Below are positions 48,783 through 59,475 of a stretch of 64,000 bases of DNA, one piece after another. The stretch covers positions 58,711,071 to 58,775,070 of the forward strand of contig OY755241.1 of assembly GCA_963576725.1 (NCBI GenBank), read 5' to 3'. Position 1 is the stretch's first letter. Every line of letters starts with the position of its first letter. The notes beneath the pieces are model-generated. The model made no database searches. It was not told where the DNA came from and saw only the letters and a program-made list of their open reading frames with translations. This DNA is from Azorinus chamasolen (Eukaryota > Mollusca > Bivalvia > Cardiida > Solecurtidae). Both the position numbers and the translations under genes were made by a program.

Positions 48783-50118
48783 AAAGTATTTATAATTATT
48801 GAGTCTTGAAATTTTGTGTAGTGATTAATCATTATATATACTTGCCCTCGGATTGTTGTTATACTATGTATGTGACAATCAGGGTTGTTACACTTGTTAT
48901 ATAAATTCTGAAGGGAGGTGATCCCCCGAGAGCAAAAATTGCAGACTCAACTTATTAGGTTTGCCCGAGCCTGTTCTTTGCTTGAAGATTTTAACAGACG
49001 TAATTTAGTTATAACTGATAAACTTCTTAAACAAGGTTACAGATATCACAAACTTCGGAAAACTTTTTCTACATTTTATTATCGAAATTTACCTCTCATT
49101 AGTAAATATAATTGCAATCTACGGACGTTACTGCGACAAGGCATTTCTCAACCAGAATTTTATGGGGATGTTATCTACAAACTTAGGAAAATTCTGGGTC
49201 ATATCCATTTTCATGATTTGTTTATAAAACGCATTAAAACATTTAAAAAGAAAGGTTATGATCCTATTATATTGCAACGCACTGCATGTTTGGTTATCGA
49301 CCCTTTTACAGTCGGTAGCTACGCTTCCCTCTTTGCTTGCGCGATGACAGGCCGAGGGTAGTACTCTATGATGGTATACTCTTAAACTTGGATACAGGAC
49401 GAGCTTACCAGACTCATGTATTACTTTTTCCCTGTCGTGCCCTTAACGGCTTACCTGCAGGTGCTCTGACTTCAGCAAAGTCATTGAGTACATATTTGAC
49501 GGATTGTCACAGTTATTATGCTATGTTTTACATGTTGTCCTGTGTTCACCGTCGTATATGTTGTGGGTAAGTCCAGCGGGGATACCTTTATTTACAATAT
49601 TTGTAAAGCTAGGGTGACTTTGAGAGAAGTGTGAGGTTAGGACGTCCGTAAACCGGTTTAAACCCCCAGTGATGTTTTTGCTACTGACCGTGCCAAGGCG
49701 GTACTCTCTTTGTCACCCTTCCATTTGTTTGCCTTGCGTCTTTGTGCTTGTGATTTGTTCATGTGTGGTACGTTTGTCTCTGGTTCTTGTGTGTCTTTTG
49801 GTGTTTTCTGTGTTCATTTCGTGTGTGTGTGTGTGTGCGTTTGGGTGTGTGGTTGTTTGTGTGTGTGTGTGTGTCATGCTGTCTATCGGTGTCTTGGTGG
49901 TGGTTGCGTCTTGCATGTGGCTTTGCCTGCTTGACTTTACTACTTTTTCATTTATTGAGTCTTTTCATGAACAGTAATTGAAAGTGCAACACTGCTCACG
50001 CCCCCTAGCACCGGCTTAAGCGGTATTCAATTTTCAAAACAAGAAGTACTGAAATTCATGATCTCGAAGGATCAGAAGGTATAACAAAGTATTTATAATT
50101 ATTGAGTCTTGAAATTTT
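48783..50118. repeat. 33-bp perfect direct repeats enclosing 1.27 kb
   Basis: The sequences at 48783-48815 and 50086-50118 are identical over 33 bases (aaagtatttataattatt, then gagtcttgaaatttt) and unrelated just outside. The enclosed DNA holds the family A insertion plus a repeat with cgccccctagcaccggctta that also occurs at about 3720. Confidence 0.8.
48944..49953 (+). mobile_element. Family A retroelement 3' end (RT C-terminus plus tail)
   Basis: The frame runs QLIRFARACSLLEDFNRRNL, VITDKLLKQGYRYHKLRKTF, NCNLRTLLRQGISQPEFYGD and KGYDPIILQRTACLVIDPF to a stop at 49361. A second overlapping frame (VVLYDGILLNLDTGRAY ...) is also conserved in family B copies. The tail follows: ggacgtccgtaaaccggttt, ccaaggcggtactctctttg, a GT run and tgactttactactttttcat. 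It is 5' truncated at the ISQ codons. It is the best-preserved copy in the window. Confidence 0.88.
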
Positions 50119-50119
50119 A

Positions 50120-50700
50120 TGCCATACCATATTTAAATAATTATATGCTACGATCATATGTAGATGGCTTCTTCCATGTCGTCCTCAACCTTATTTTTCA
50201 GAACGAATCCGCCAATGTAAATAGTAACATAAAACCTTTAACAGGTTTCTCCATTAATACGCCTTCCCACGTAGAAATATTTGCAAACAGAGCATACCCA
50301 GACCAGACGGCTCACATAAGAGCTTATGAAAAACAATATTTATAGCATTCTACAGTGTCTGACATGACCCAAATTGCCATAGTGCCATGATGAAAAATAT
50401 TCTAATAAATATTAATGACCTCATTATTTCTAACATGAATTTGCATTGAGTAAAAATCATACTATTTAGGAGCCGTCCCGTACACATGTTTATAGTGTTA
50501 TTAATTCCAGCATGTGTCAGTGTTTTAAAACCATCAACGAACTGGACAATATGTTAGCTTTGCATATAATTAGTTATGTTCTCACTTGGACTTACTACAT
50601 TTCTCACCAAACCATTCAGTTTATGCACATACAAAGTTTCGAAAGGAGGTTATATCATGTCATTAACTTGGTTTATTTATAACATGTCATTATGGAGAAT
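50120..50700. other. P1 MITE half, otherwise no gene seen
   Basis: Bases 50240-50460 resemble a P1 element with a lost right hairpin arm. Nothing else is recognised. Confidence 0.45.
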
Positions 50701-50713
50701 AAAGTACACTTAC

Positions 50714-50875
50714 ACTGGCAGTCTGTAATTGCTGTGCTTCCAATTGTTGCTGTTGATTTCCCAGATAGACAGGCTATACACGCTATTTGACCTATCAGTT
50801 CCTGATAAAACCCGAGCTTACATTGGGCACACGGGGCAAATGTGTCTGGTGAGTACGTGCCGGGGGTGCAAAGCT
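50714..50875 (-). CDS. Exon: GCC2/GCC3 ephrin-receptor-like cysteine module 2
   Basis: The 54-codon exon reads Q-LCTPGTYSPDTFAPCAQC, KLGFYQELIGQIACIAC and LSGKSTATIGSTAITDCQ. The CxPGTYS...C..C..GFYQ...C..C spacing is that of GCC2/GCC3 modules. The acceptor is cttatttcag and the donor gtaagtgt, phase 1-1. It lies between GCC2 module 1 and the LamG domain. Confidence 0.94.
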
Positions 50876-51037
50876 CTGAAATAAGATGTAATACTGGCAA
50901 CATTTGACAAAGATGCCCAGATAATCACTAGGAATACATAACTCTAAGATACAACAGAAGTCAGAAAGATTTCATGCAAAATTCCATAGTACCCCAGAAG
51001 CGCAAATGTAGTGTGCGAACATCATATATACATACAT

Positions 51038-51378
51038 ATAAAACCTTTTGCCACTGACCGTTCCAATGTTATACTCTCTTTGTCACCCTAGCGTTTGTGT
51101 TTGTTTTCTGCCTTTGTGTTTGTGCTTTTGTTCGTGTTTTTGTTTTTTTGTCTCGTGTAGTTGTGTGGATGTGTTGCTTGCTTTCTGTTGGTGTTTTGGT
51201 GTTGGTTGCGTTTTGTATGTGTCTTTTCCTGCTGCAGCTGTTTTTCTGTGTTCATCTCATGTGTGTGTGTGTTTGAGTAAGTGTGTGTGTGTGTTTGATG
51301 TGCTGTCTGTCGATGTTTTGGTGGTTGGTGCGTCTTGAATGTGACATTGTCAGCTTGACTTTACTACTTTTTCATTCA
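51038..51378 (+). mobile_element. Solo retroelement tail, diverged family A
   Basis: It carries ttgccactgaccgttccaat, ctctctttgtcaccct, an internally duplicated GT-rich part and the family end gcttgactttactacttttt. The ggcggtac word is degraded (atgttatac). There is no RT upstream. Confidence 0.7.
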
Positions 51379-51779
51379 TACATCTGATCCCTGACTGCTA
51401 AACACCGACAACATAGTTGTGCTATATAGCCGATTTGAGCACACTGTATGCGCTATATTGGCGGTAATACCACACTGTTTGGCAGCGCGGTTAAACGAAA
51501 GGTCAATCAAACTCATGGAAAAAAGCCACGATGTGATGCCATAACCTACATAAGACTGCAATAGGACATACAGGTACAAAACATCTAATTGAAGGGCTGT
51601 GTCTGAGGTACTGTGACACTAGATCTAAATCGTGTTAACGATGGAAAGGAGTACGTTCCGTAAAATATATGTGAGGACAGTGCTATGCCTAGGTCTACTG
51701 CTAGCATTATACCAAGAAAACACTATTTCAGACACCCACATGGAATGCGACTTTAAACCTTTACTCCACAAAAATACAT

Positions 51780-51880
51780 TTTAACTGAACCCTATACCGT
51801 GACAACTCTTTAGAATCGTCTCGAAGAGACAATTCTACATAGTTGTCACAGTATAGGGATTTTTGAGAAATAAAGAAGCT
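51780..51880. repeat. Hairpin element around tagaatcgtctcgaagagac
   Basis: The inverted arms accctataccgtgacaac and gttgtcacagtataggg belong to the same family as hairpins near 3010-3070, 11780-11860 and 13900-13975. Confidence 0.75.
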
Positions 51881-52042
51881 ATTCCTGAAATTGATTCAAT
51901 GTATGCATCTTATCTGGAGCTCTGCATGATATGCCATGATAAGAAATCAGTTATTTATTAATAATTATCATGTCATCATTTTTACATGTGTATTAAATGA
52001 GTGAAGGGAACATTGTCTTTACGTGTAGTAAAACTGAATTAC

Positions 52043-52198
52043 GTGTGCAGTTGTTTGAAGATTCCGATGCGTTCCGGCGTGTTGAGTAGCCATCTGGACA
52101 ATTCGTACAAATTGTTGCACCGGTAGTGTCGCTGTATTGACCTATAGGACACAGTGTACAAGTACCATCATTTTCGTATCGCCCAAGCGAACAAGGTT
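52043..52198 (-). CDS. Exon: GCC2/GCC3 ephrin-receptor-like cysteine module 1
   Basis: The 52-codon exon encodes K-PCSLGRYENDGTCTLC, PIGQYSDTTGATICTNC and PDGYSTRRNASESSNNCT. It has the GCC2/GCC3 cysteine pattern and NAS/NCT glycosylation candidates. The acceptor is tcatttcag and the donor gtaattca, phase 1-1. It matches the 156-bp length of modules 3 and 4 exactly and follows unnamed-domain copy 1, just as module 3 follows copy 2. Confidence 0.94.
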
Positions 52199-52229
52199 CT
52201 GAAATGACATTTACAGAACATAGACAATT

Positions 52230-52480
52230 CGACAATTAACCCTTTCTTCTATATAAACATATTTTTACGCATTTGAAAACAGAGTAAATGCAGATCAGAT
52301 AACTCCTTTTAACATTATATAGATATCCAAAGGAGCAAATGCTCTATTTATGACCATGGTTTCAAACTACAAAATTCTATACATTTCCTTTTCTGTAGTA
52401 AATGCTCTGTTTTAGTAGATTTATTAAATAAATGTTGGATATAAAATGGTCTTTGAGGTAATGGGCAATTATACACAAAC
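52230..52480. repeat. P1 left half fused to P3 right half
   Basis: It begins ttaaccctttcttctatata with the P1 words ttgaaaacagagtaaatgcagatcag and switches at about 52325 to P3 (aaaggagcaaatgctctatt ... ggtaatggg). It is a chimera of two MITE families or a nested deletion. Confidence 0.6.
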
Positions 52481-52784
52481 GAGCAGGAAAGCAACCAGGT
52501 TACATAATGCTCCAACGAACAGAACACACACTAACTGTACGGACGACATGATATATTCTACATTTACTGCTTCACTCAGTATTGTTATGAGCCTAACATA
52601 TAGACAGGCACGTTAACATGAAGACACTTAGAAATAATTACTTGTCCTAACAACAAATGAGCTAAAATGTGTCCTCACATGCATGTGACACTCTCACTAC
52701 CTATTTCGATCATCTGTGCCAAATGACAGAAACTAAATATAATTGTAACGTCATGACCCTTTCCTAAGTGACTATTCATTTATT

Positions 52785-53232
52785 TAACATATGAGTAAAA
52801 AAGCAGGTGATAGCTTAATACAGAGCTAAAGTAATACAGATATCTCATATAGGAGATTTCTGTTTTACTTTTAACCTATGTTAAGCCACCACCTGTCTTA
52901 CAGTACATGTAGTGCAAAATGATATACAGTTGAATTTCGATATCTCAAATGCAGACATTTGGGATATCTCAAAATAAAAGTTCGGTCCTTCCAAAATTTA
53001 CAATACAGAATAGTTCTAAGATGTATATCTACTCATATTTAGAAACACGTAACAGCTTAAAGCAGGCAGAACCTAAAGTTGAAAGCTCCTATAGGAGCTT
53101 TCAGCATTACTTTAGACACTGGTAACTTGAGAAATCGTCCAGATTAGAAATCAGATAACGCGAACAGCTGTTATTGCGAAGTAATTTGTATGGTCCCTTG
53201 AAGTTCGATCTATTGAATTCAACTGTATAATG
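52785..53232. repeat. P2-related palindromes
   Basis: Bases 52795-52905 are a decayed P2 (gatatctcatataggagatt centre). Bases 52925-53228 have a different outer arm (agttgaatttcgatatctca ... gttcgatctattgaattcaact) with the P2-type agctcctataggagct centre, so the outer arms and centre can be exchanged between families. Confidence 0.65.
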
Positions 53233-53253
53233 AAAATGTATTTTTTAACTTAC

Positions 53254-53574
53254 TACACACATAGGAGTTTCGACTTCGGTTCGACCCGGGTTCACAGTAA
53301 AAGTCACCAGACGGTTCTGTCTGGAATGAATCTGAATGGAGTCCCCAATTATCGATATCAAAACTACCATTATAAACTTTCTCCTGCACAGCGGGTTTCA
53401 GAATATTCAGCTGGATATTGTCCACGTAGTTATACATATCCTGTAGTGACTCTGTCTCTATCATGTTGATAAAATCAAATTCAGCCATGATGTCGAATTC
53501 CCCTACCATTGTATCTCCAGATGTTTGTCGTTTTTCAACCGAATGCATTTTGTACTTCGTCGAACAGGGTGATA
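53254..53574 (-). CDS. Exon: second half of unnamed domain, copy 1
   Basis: The 107-codon exon begins V-SPCSTKYKMHSVEKRQTSG, continues EFDIMAEFDFINMIETES and a helical YNYVDNIQLNILKPAVQEKV, then YNGSFDIDNWGLHSD and ends in SRNSYVC. The strand-helix-strand order and the terminal cysteine just before GCC2 parallel exon 16585-16779, although identity is low. EKRQ is a dibasic site. The acceptor is atattttag and the donor gtaagtta, phase 1-1. Confidence 0.88.
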
Positions 53575-53639
53575 CTAAAATATTCAGATGAGTCATCGTC
53601 ATTTATTTGTATGCTGAATGTGTCTGGTAATGCTAATAT

Positions 53640-54140
53640 TCTCATTGGTATGCCTTGATATGAGTTTACCCAAATATATCTTAACAGACCCTTACGATTA
53701 TCAATCGTATATGTATATATTAGCCCTTGAGTTTGCTAATGGTATATTGGCACATTAGCTGTTGAGTTTACCTTATGTATATCTATATATTAGCCCTTGT
53801 ATTTATCAAAGGTATATCTATAAAATCACCCCTTGAGCGTACCCTAGGTATATTTTTACATTTGCCATTGAGTTTATCCAAGGTGTATATGTACATTACC
53901 CCATGAGTTTACGAAAGGTATACGGTATATATACATTATCCTTTGAGTGCCCCAATGTATATCTGTGCATTTTCCCTTGAGGTTACCAACGATTTTTATG
54001 TACATTAGCCCTGGAGTTTACCCAATGTATATCTGTACAATTTACCTTGAGTCTACTCAAGGTTTATATTTTCATTAGTCCTTGAGTTTACCAATGTTAT
54101 ACATGTACATTTACCCATCGTATGTACATGTATGTATATT
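53640..54140. repeat. Diverged minisatellite, about 36-bp unit
   Basis: Units follow the pattern ttgagtttacccaaggtata with tatctatacatt, and are highly diverged. The same unit reappears at 56576-57240, so one array may have been split by intervening insertions. Confidence 0.75.
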
Positions 54141-54540
54141 CGAACTTGAATTTATCAAGTACATTTGTACATATCTGTATATTTGCTGTTGTATATATCT
54201 GTTTATTACCAGAGTAAATCCTTGGAATTTGATTGGTCAGTTTGCCAAAAACTGCCGGGGTGTACAGGACCGTATTCAGCGGCTTCCACGGAGAATACAG
54301 AATTATTCAAATTTGACGCGTGACGTCATTCATTTTGTTTTTATTTTTAGCGTCGATTCGAAATTTCATATCGTCCCTACTCCAATAATTCTGGATGGAT
54401 TACGACCAAATAATCGATAACAAGAGTACCGCATACGATACATAATACGCCCACTTGCAAACTTTCTCTGATTCAACATGCCTTATAAGTGTTGACATTT
54501 TCTAATCTGTGCTTCAGATCTTGATTTCCATATTAAGGTG
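54141..54540. other. No gene or element recognised
   Basis: The 112-codon ORF here has no recognisable product and overlaps minisatellite sequence at its start. Confidence 0.4.
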
Positions 54541-54599
54541 ATACTATTTTTTTTAAAAAAAATGAAGTGAATATCTTATTAAATAAAAAAGTTACAGCT

Positions 54600-56130
54600 A
54601 ATCCTCATTTTTGCAGATTTTTGTAAAGACAAACTGAATGAACCTCAAAATAAACTCAGCTTCAAATTTTGTTGCTTAAAACATTTGTGTTAAGTTTCAT
54701 TTATATCATTTTAATACTTTTCCCAGAAAACAAGAGACAAACTAAAAGTTGACCGACAAACAAAGCAACGAACACACAAAGTTCAAGGACCATAACTTTT
54801 GAATAAAATGACATATCAAAACCCCCGCAATATATGTGAAAATTCACATTAAGGTTTAACCATATAAAAAAATTGAAGTAAATATCATTTCAAATGAAAA
54901 TGTTATGGCCATCCTCATATTTGCATAGATTTGCATTATTTTTTAAGTGCAAGGGCCATAACTCCGAAACAACAATTCAAATGATGCTCAGAATCAACTT
55001 AGCTTCAGGTCTTGATGCATTAAACATGGGTATGAAGTTTCATTAATATCTGTCAAACAGTTTTGCCAGAAAACAGCGGACAAACTATATGCATATATTT
55101 GCATTATTTTTTAAGAAAAGGGCCATAACTCCGAAACGAAAAATCAAATAAACCTCAGAATCGAATCAGCATCAGATTTTGATGCATTAAACATTATTGT
55201 GAAGTTTCATTAATATCTCTCAAATAGTTTTCCCAGAAAACAGCGGACAAACTATTTGCATGTATTTGCATCATTTTTTTTAAGGACAAGGGCCATAACT
55301 CTGAAACGAAAAATCAAATGATCCTCAGAATCAATTCAGTTTCAGATCTTGATGCATTAAACATTTGTGTGAAGTTTCATTAATATCTCTCAAATAGTTT
55401 CCCAGAAAACAGCGGACAAACTATTTGCATGTATTTGCATTATTTTTTAAATACAAGGGCCATAACTCCGAAACGACAAATCAAATGAACCTCAGAATTG
55501 ACTCAGCTTCAGATCTTGATGCATTAAACATGTGTGTGAAGTTTCATTAATATCTCTCAAATAGTTTTCCCAGAAAACAGCGGACAACTATTTGCATATT
55601 TTTTTAAGAACAAGGGCCATAACTCTACTCTGAAATGAAAAATCAAATGAACCTCAGAATCTACTCAGCTTCAGATCTTGATGCATTAAACATTTGTGTG
55701 AAGTTTCATTAATATCTGTTAAATAGTTTTCCCAGAAAACAGCGGACAAACTATTTGCATGTATTTGCATTATTTTTTAAGTAAAAGGGCCATAACTCCG
55801 AAACGAAACGACAAATCAAATGAACCTCAGAATCGACTCAGCTTCAGATCTTGATGCATTTAACATTTGTGTGAAGTTTCATTAATATCTCTCAAATAGT
55901 TTTCCCAGAAAACAGCGGACAAACTATTTGCATATTTTTAAGGACAAGGGCCACAACTCTGAAAAGACAAATCAAATGAACCTCAGAATCGACTCAGCTT
56001 CAGATCTTGATGCATTAAACATTTGTGTGAAGTTTCATTAATATCTGTCAAATAGTTTTCCGAGAAAACAGCGGACAAACAAAATGTTGACGGACGAACG
56101 AACGAACGAACGAACGGACGGACAGGGCCA
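54600..56130. repeat. Tandem array, about 155-175-bp units, seven to eight copies
   Basis: The word gggccataactc recurs at about 54953, 55121, 55290, 55457, 55612, 55787 and 55945. Units also share cttgatgcattaaacatttg and cccagaaaacagcggacaaa. The array ends in a gaac/ggac microsatellite (56090-56118). This unit type is common in bivalve genomes (recalled, not searched). Confidence 0.92.
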
Positions 56131-56431
56131 CGACAATATACGACCACCTTTATTAGGTGGGCGTATAATAAACGTAAAAACTGTACCTCATACGTTCCTC
56201 AATTTAACACTATCAACGTATCAGTACAACGTGTTACCGTTAATGTTTACAAGTGAAGTTTCAATTCCTCTTTAGAAATTGCTCTGAGACGACGTCATAT
56301 TTGCTCTGTGATGACGTCATGTTTTCTTTGTCATGTCGTCATACAATTAGAGATCTAATGTCAGCAAAATAAGAGTTGTTCGTTTCTTAATTAGGTAAAT
56401 CTGATCTCTGACTGGTAATAAATTCGTTACA

Positions 56432-56567
56432 CGGTAATTTGGCAGGGTGTACGGGTTGGTATGACCGGGTTAGACCACGTATTTCCTTCTGCTAACCCCT
56501 CAGGAAATACGGGATCTAACCCGGTCATACCAGCCCGTACACCCTGCCAAATAACCGTGTAACTAAT
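56432..56567. repeat. Near-perfect 136-bp palindrome
   Basis: The arms acggtaatttggcagggtgt and acaccctgccaaataaccgt extend inward through gaccgggttaga/tctaacccggtc to a centre at about 56500. It is a MITE-like foldback unrelated to P1-P5. Confidence 0.9.
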
Positions 56568-56575
56568 AATATGTA

Positions 56576-57240
56576 CTATTGAGTTAAACAAAAGTATATC
56601 TGTACATATACCCTTGAGTTTACCAAAGGTATTTCTATACATTTGCCCTTGAGTTTACCTAAGATATATCTATACATTTACTCTTGAGTTAACCCAGGGT
56701 ATATCTATACATTTACTCTTGAGTTAACCCAGGGTATATCTATACATTTACTCTTGAGTTTGTCTTTAAGGGTGGGGATGGAATATGTGTGAGGTTGGGC
56801 GCCCATAAACCGGTTTAATCCCCCCAGTGACTTTTGTCACCGACCGTTCCAAGGCGGTACTTCCATCTTCCCCCTATTGTATGTTTGTTTTGTCTTTGTG
56901 TGTCTCTTGATGTTTCTATAGTTATGTACATTTGCTGTTCCCTTGTGTTGCTGTTCGGGCGACTGTTTGTTCTGTATGTGGTGTTTCCTGCATGACTCAT
57001 TTTTGTACTTTTACCCAATGTATAGCTAAACATTTGCCCTTGAGTTTACTATACATTTGCTGTTGAGTTTACCCAAGGTATACCTATACATTTTCCCTTG
57101 GGTTTACCAAAGGTATATATATTCACCCTTCAGTCTACCCAAGGTATACCTTTACAGTTGCCCTTGAATTTACCCAAGGTATACCTTAACCATTGCCTTG
57201 AGTTTTACCCATCGCATATTTATATGTATGTACATTTACC
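56576..57240. repeat. Minisatellite interrupted by a family B solo tail
   Basis: Minisatellite units (ctcttgagtttacccaa) occupy 56576-56761 and 57012-57240. Between them a plus-strand family B tail runs from aagggtggggatggaatatg through ccaaggcggtacttcc to cctgcatgactcatttttgt. The split unit (gagttt | acccaatg) marks the insertion point. Confidence 0.8.
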
Positions 57241-57257
57241 TTTCTTAAACCCTCAGT

Positions 57258-57548
57258 TGTAGTTTTACCACTTACCGTTCAAAGGCGGTACTCTCTTTCT
57301 TTGTCACCCTTGCTTTTGTTTGTTTGGTCTCTTTGTACTTTGTTTTCGTCTCGTGCGTGTTTGCCCTTGCGTTTGTGTTGGTCTGATGTCTTTGTACTTG
57401 TGCGTTTGTTCGATTTTAAAATGTCCATCTCCTATGTGTCTCTGTGTGTGCGTATGTGTGTGTGTATTAATTGATTTATATCGATGTTTTGTGATGGTGG
57501 CGTTTTATGTGTGGCTTTTTCTGCTTGACTTTACTACCTTTTCATTTA
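57258..57548 (+). mobile_element. Solo retroelement tail, diverged family A
   Basis: It carries gttcaaaggcggtactctct, a GT-rich stretch and the family end gcttgactttactacctttt. There is no RT upstream. The start lies close to the GGTTTAA...CCC position used by other solo copies but is eroded. Confidence 0.75.
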
Positions 57549-57599
57549 CCCCACTTTGATACATGTCTGTGCAAACTTGGAGCTGGTGCAATATCAATA

Positions 57600-59060
57600 C
57601 TTTTGATATTACAAAGCTTTACCTCGTGAATATTCATGTCAGAAGTATTGTCATCATGAATATTAATTAGATTAGTTGTTATGATAGAACATGTTGGACT
57701 ACACGTGAATTGTTGGCATGACAAAAAATCAAGACATATCTACAGTATGTCATACGCAAACAGAGCACAGCCTGATCAGACGGCTCATATTAGCAGCCGT
57801 TTGATCAGGGTCTATTCTTTTTGCGAATGCGTAGAAAGGCGTATTTATGGAGTGTAGGGTTGTTCAAGTACTCTTGATACAGATTGGAGACCGAACTGCT
57901 CAGTGATCACAACGTAGGCTTTGTTAGAAAAAAATAAATACGTTTATCTATTGCTCTATGGCGCATAGTCATCCAATAAAATTTAGCATTGTACTCAACA
58001 CTTTATAATAACCTCATATTATAGGACTTTACAAACAGCAGGATCTAATTTATCCCTCCATGTCTATGGTTTATATGTCTTATGAACCTTTTCTCCTTTT
58101 CAGTAGATTTATCCAAAGAGGTTGGATCCAAAACTATGTACTGGGTTAAGGCCGTCAAGTGTCTAAGCTTACAGCAAAGCCTAATAATTCTATAAAACGA
58201 TATCTTCGCCATAACGCCAATAGGTTGTAATTTATTGATAACATGTAATGTTTACGTTCTCTCGATTCATTCAATCCTTTGCGAAACAGTTAACTAAGGG
58301 TCAAGCAGATTGAATCCTTGTGTTATTTGGCGTCAAATAAACTAAGCTTGTTGTAAATTCATGTCGGGTCATACTTAGTATTTTAGCCATTTCCTTGTTC
58401 CAGGTTTATTCAAATTGTCGATACCTAATGATTATTCATAGACCAAATAGTTATAATCAAATATGGAAGGTGGAACACTGTGGCCATATTAGAAAGTAAA
58501 GAAACAGATTTATAAAATTCCATTAACAAACGCAGCAGGCCATGATCAGAGTCTACTCTGTTTGTCAATGTGTAGAAAGGCATTAATGAAGGAAACGGTT
58601 AACCCTTTCCTCGATAGATACGCCTTTCTACACCTCTGTAATAGTCACGTCTTGAAATCATTGTGATAAATAGAGCATTTTCGTTTTCTCTAGCAAATGC
58701 TCCTTTTGTGTAGATTCATTCAGAGACGTTGGGTCTAAAAAAGCCTGTGGATGAAAGTATTAAGGGTTAGCTTTTATTCTGCTGAATAATATCAAAACTT
58801 ACCCCCCTTTCTGAATATTAATTAACCATTTCCCTGTTTAATATTCATGTAAAAACTAATGACATCAGGAGTATTAATGTTTTAAAAAATAGCATATGAA
58901 CAGTACATTTTGGCAGAGACAGACATTATATGATCAGATCTATACTGCACTATCAACAAAAAGAGCACACCCAGATCAGATGGCTCCTATATGTGAGGCA
59001 TCTGATATGTGTCTAATTGCAAATGTGTGAAAAGGTGTTTATATGAAGGAAAGGGTTAAC
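57600..59060. repeat. MITE cluster: P1, P3 and P1 copies
   Basis: P1 cores lie at about 57750-57822, 58525-58565 (shortened) and 58960-59020. P3 remnants lie at about 58120-58150 and 58605-58765. Small ORFs here are not convincing exons. Confidence 0.65.
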
Positions 59061-59235
59061 AAAAACGTGCATCAAATGTATTGATGAAAAAATGACTGTC
59101 CGACGAAAAGTGCAGACCTTGTTCAAAGGACACTCATTGGAAGCCCTTTAATTTTTGCAGAGGTCCCAAATGCTCATGTTCCAAATATTAAGTTTAAAAC
59201 TATTAACTATATACAATATTGACACTAACAGATAC

Positions 59236-59475
59236 CTGCACATGGACGAGATTGGATCTCAGCTTCTCGGCGTCGTCTGCCTGATGTATCTCCACATGTA
59301 ACCCGAGGGTTAGCCGCTGTACAAGTGACTCCTGGAGGACACAGTCCTGGAAATATGTTATTCAGATCCTGTACGATGGCCTCAAACTGTGCCTGTATGT
59401 TATCATCCACTCCACATGTGCCACTGTAGTAGAATATTTCAGCTGGAAGTCGGAATCTGTTAGCGATAAATGACT
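59236..59475 (-). CDS. Exon: first half of unnamed domain, copy 1, with RRRR site
   Basis: The 80-codon exon reads E-SFIANRFRLPAEIFYYSG, a helical DDNIQAQFEAIVQDLNNIF stretch, the cysteine-rich CPPGVTC and the strongly basic SGRRRREAEIQSRPCA. RRRR followed by EAE fits a furin-type processing site in a secreted protein. The acceptor is atttgcag and the donor gtatctgt, phase 1-1. It joins sushi 1 upstream (G|AG, Glu). Confidence 0.88.

Noticed and set aside
54082..54420. 112-codon ORF
   Set aside because: It starts inside the diverged minisatellite, shows no recognisable domain, and has no splice support.
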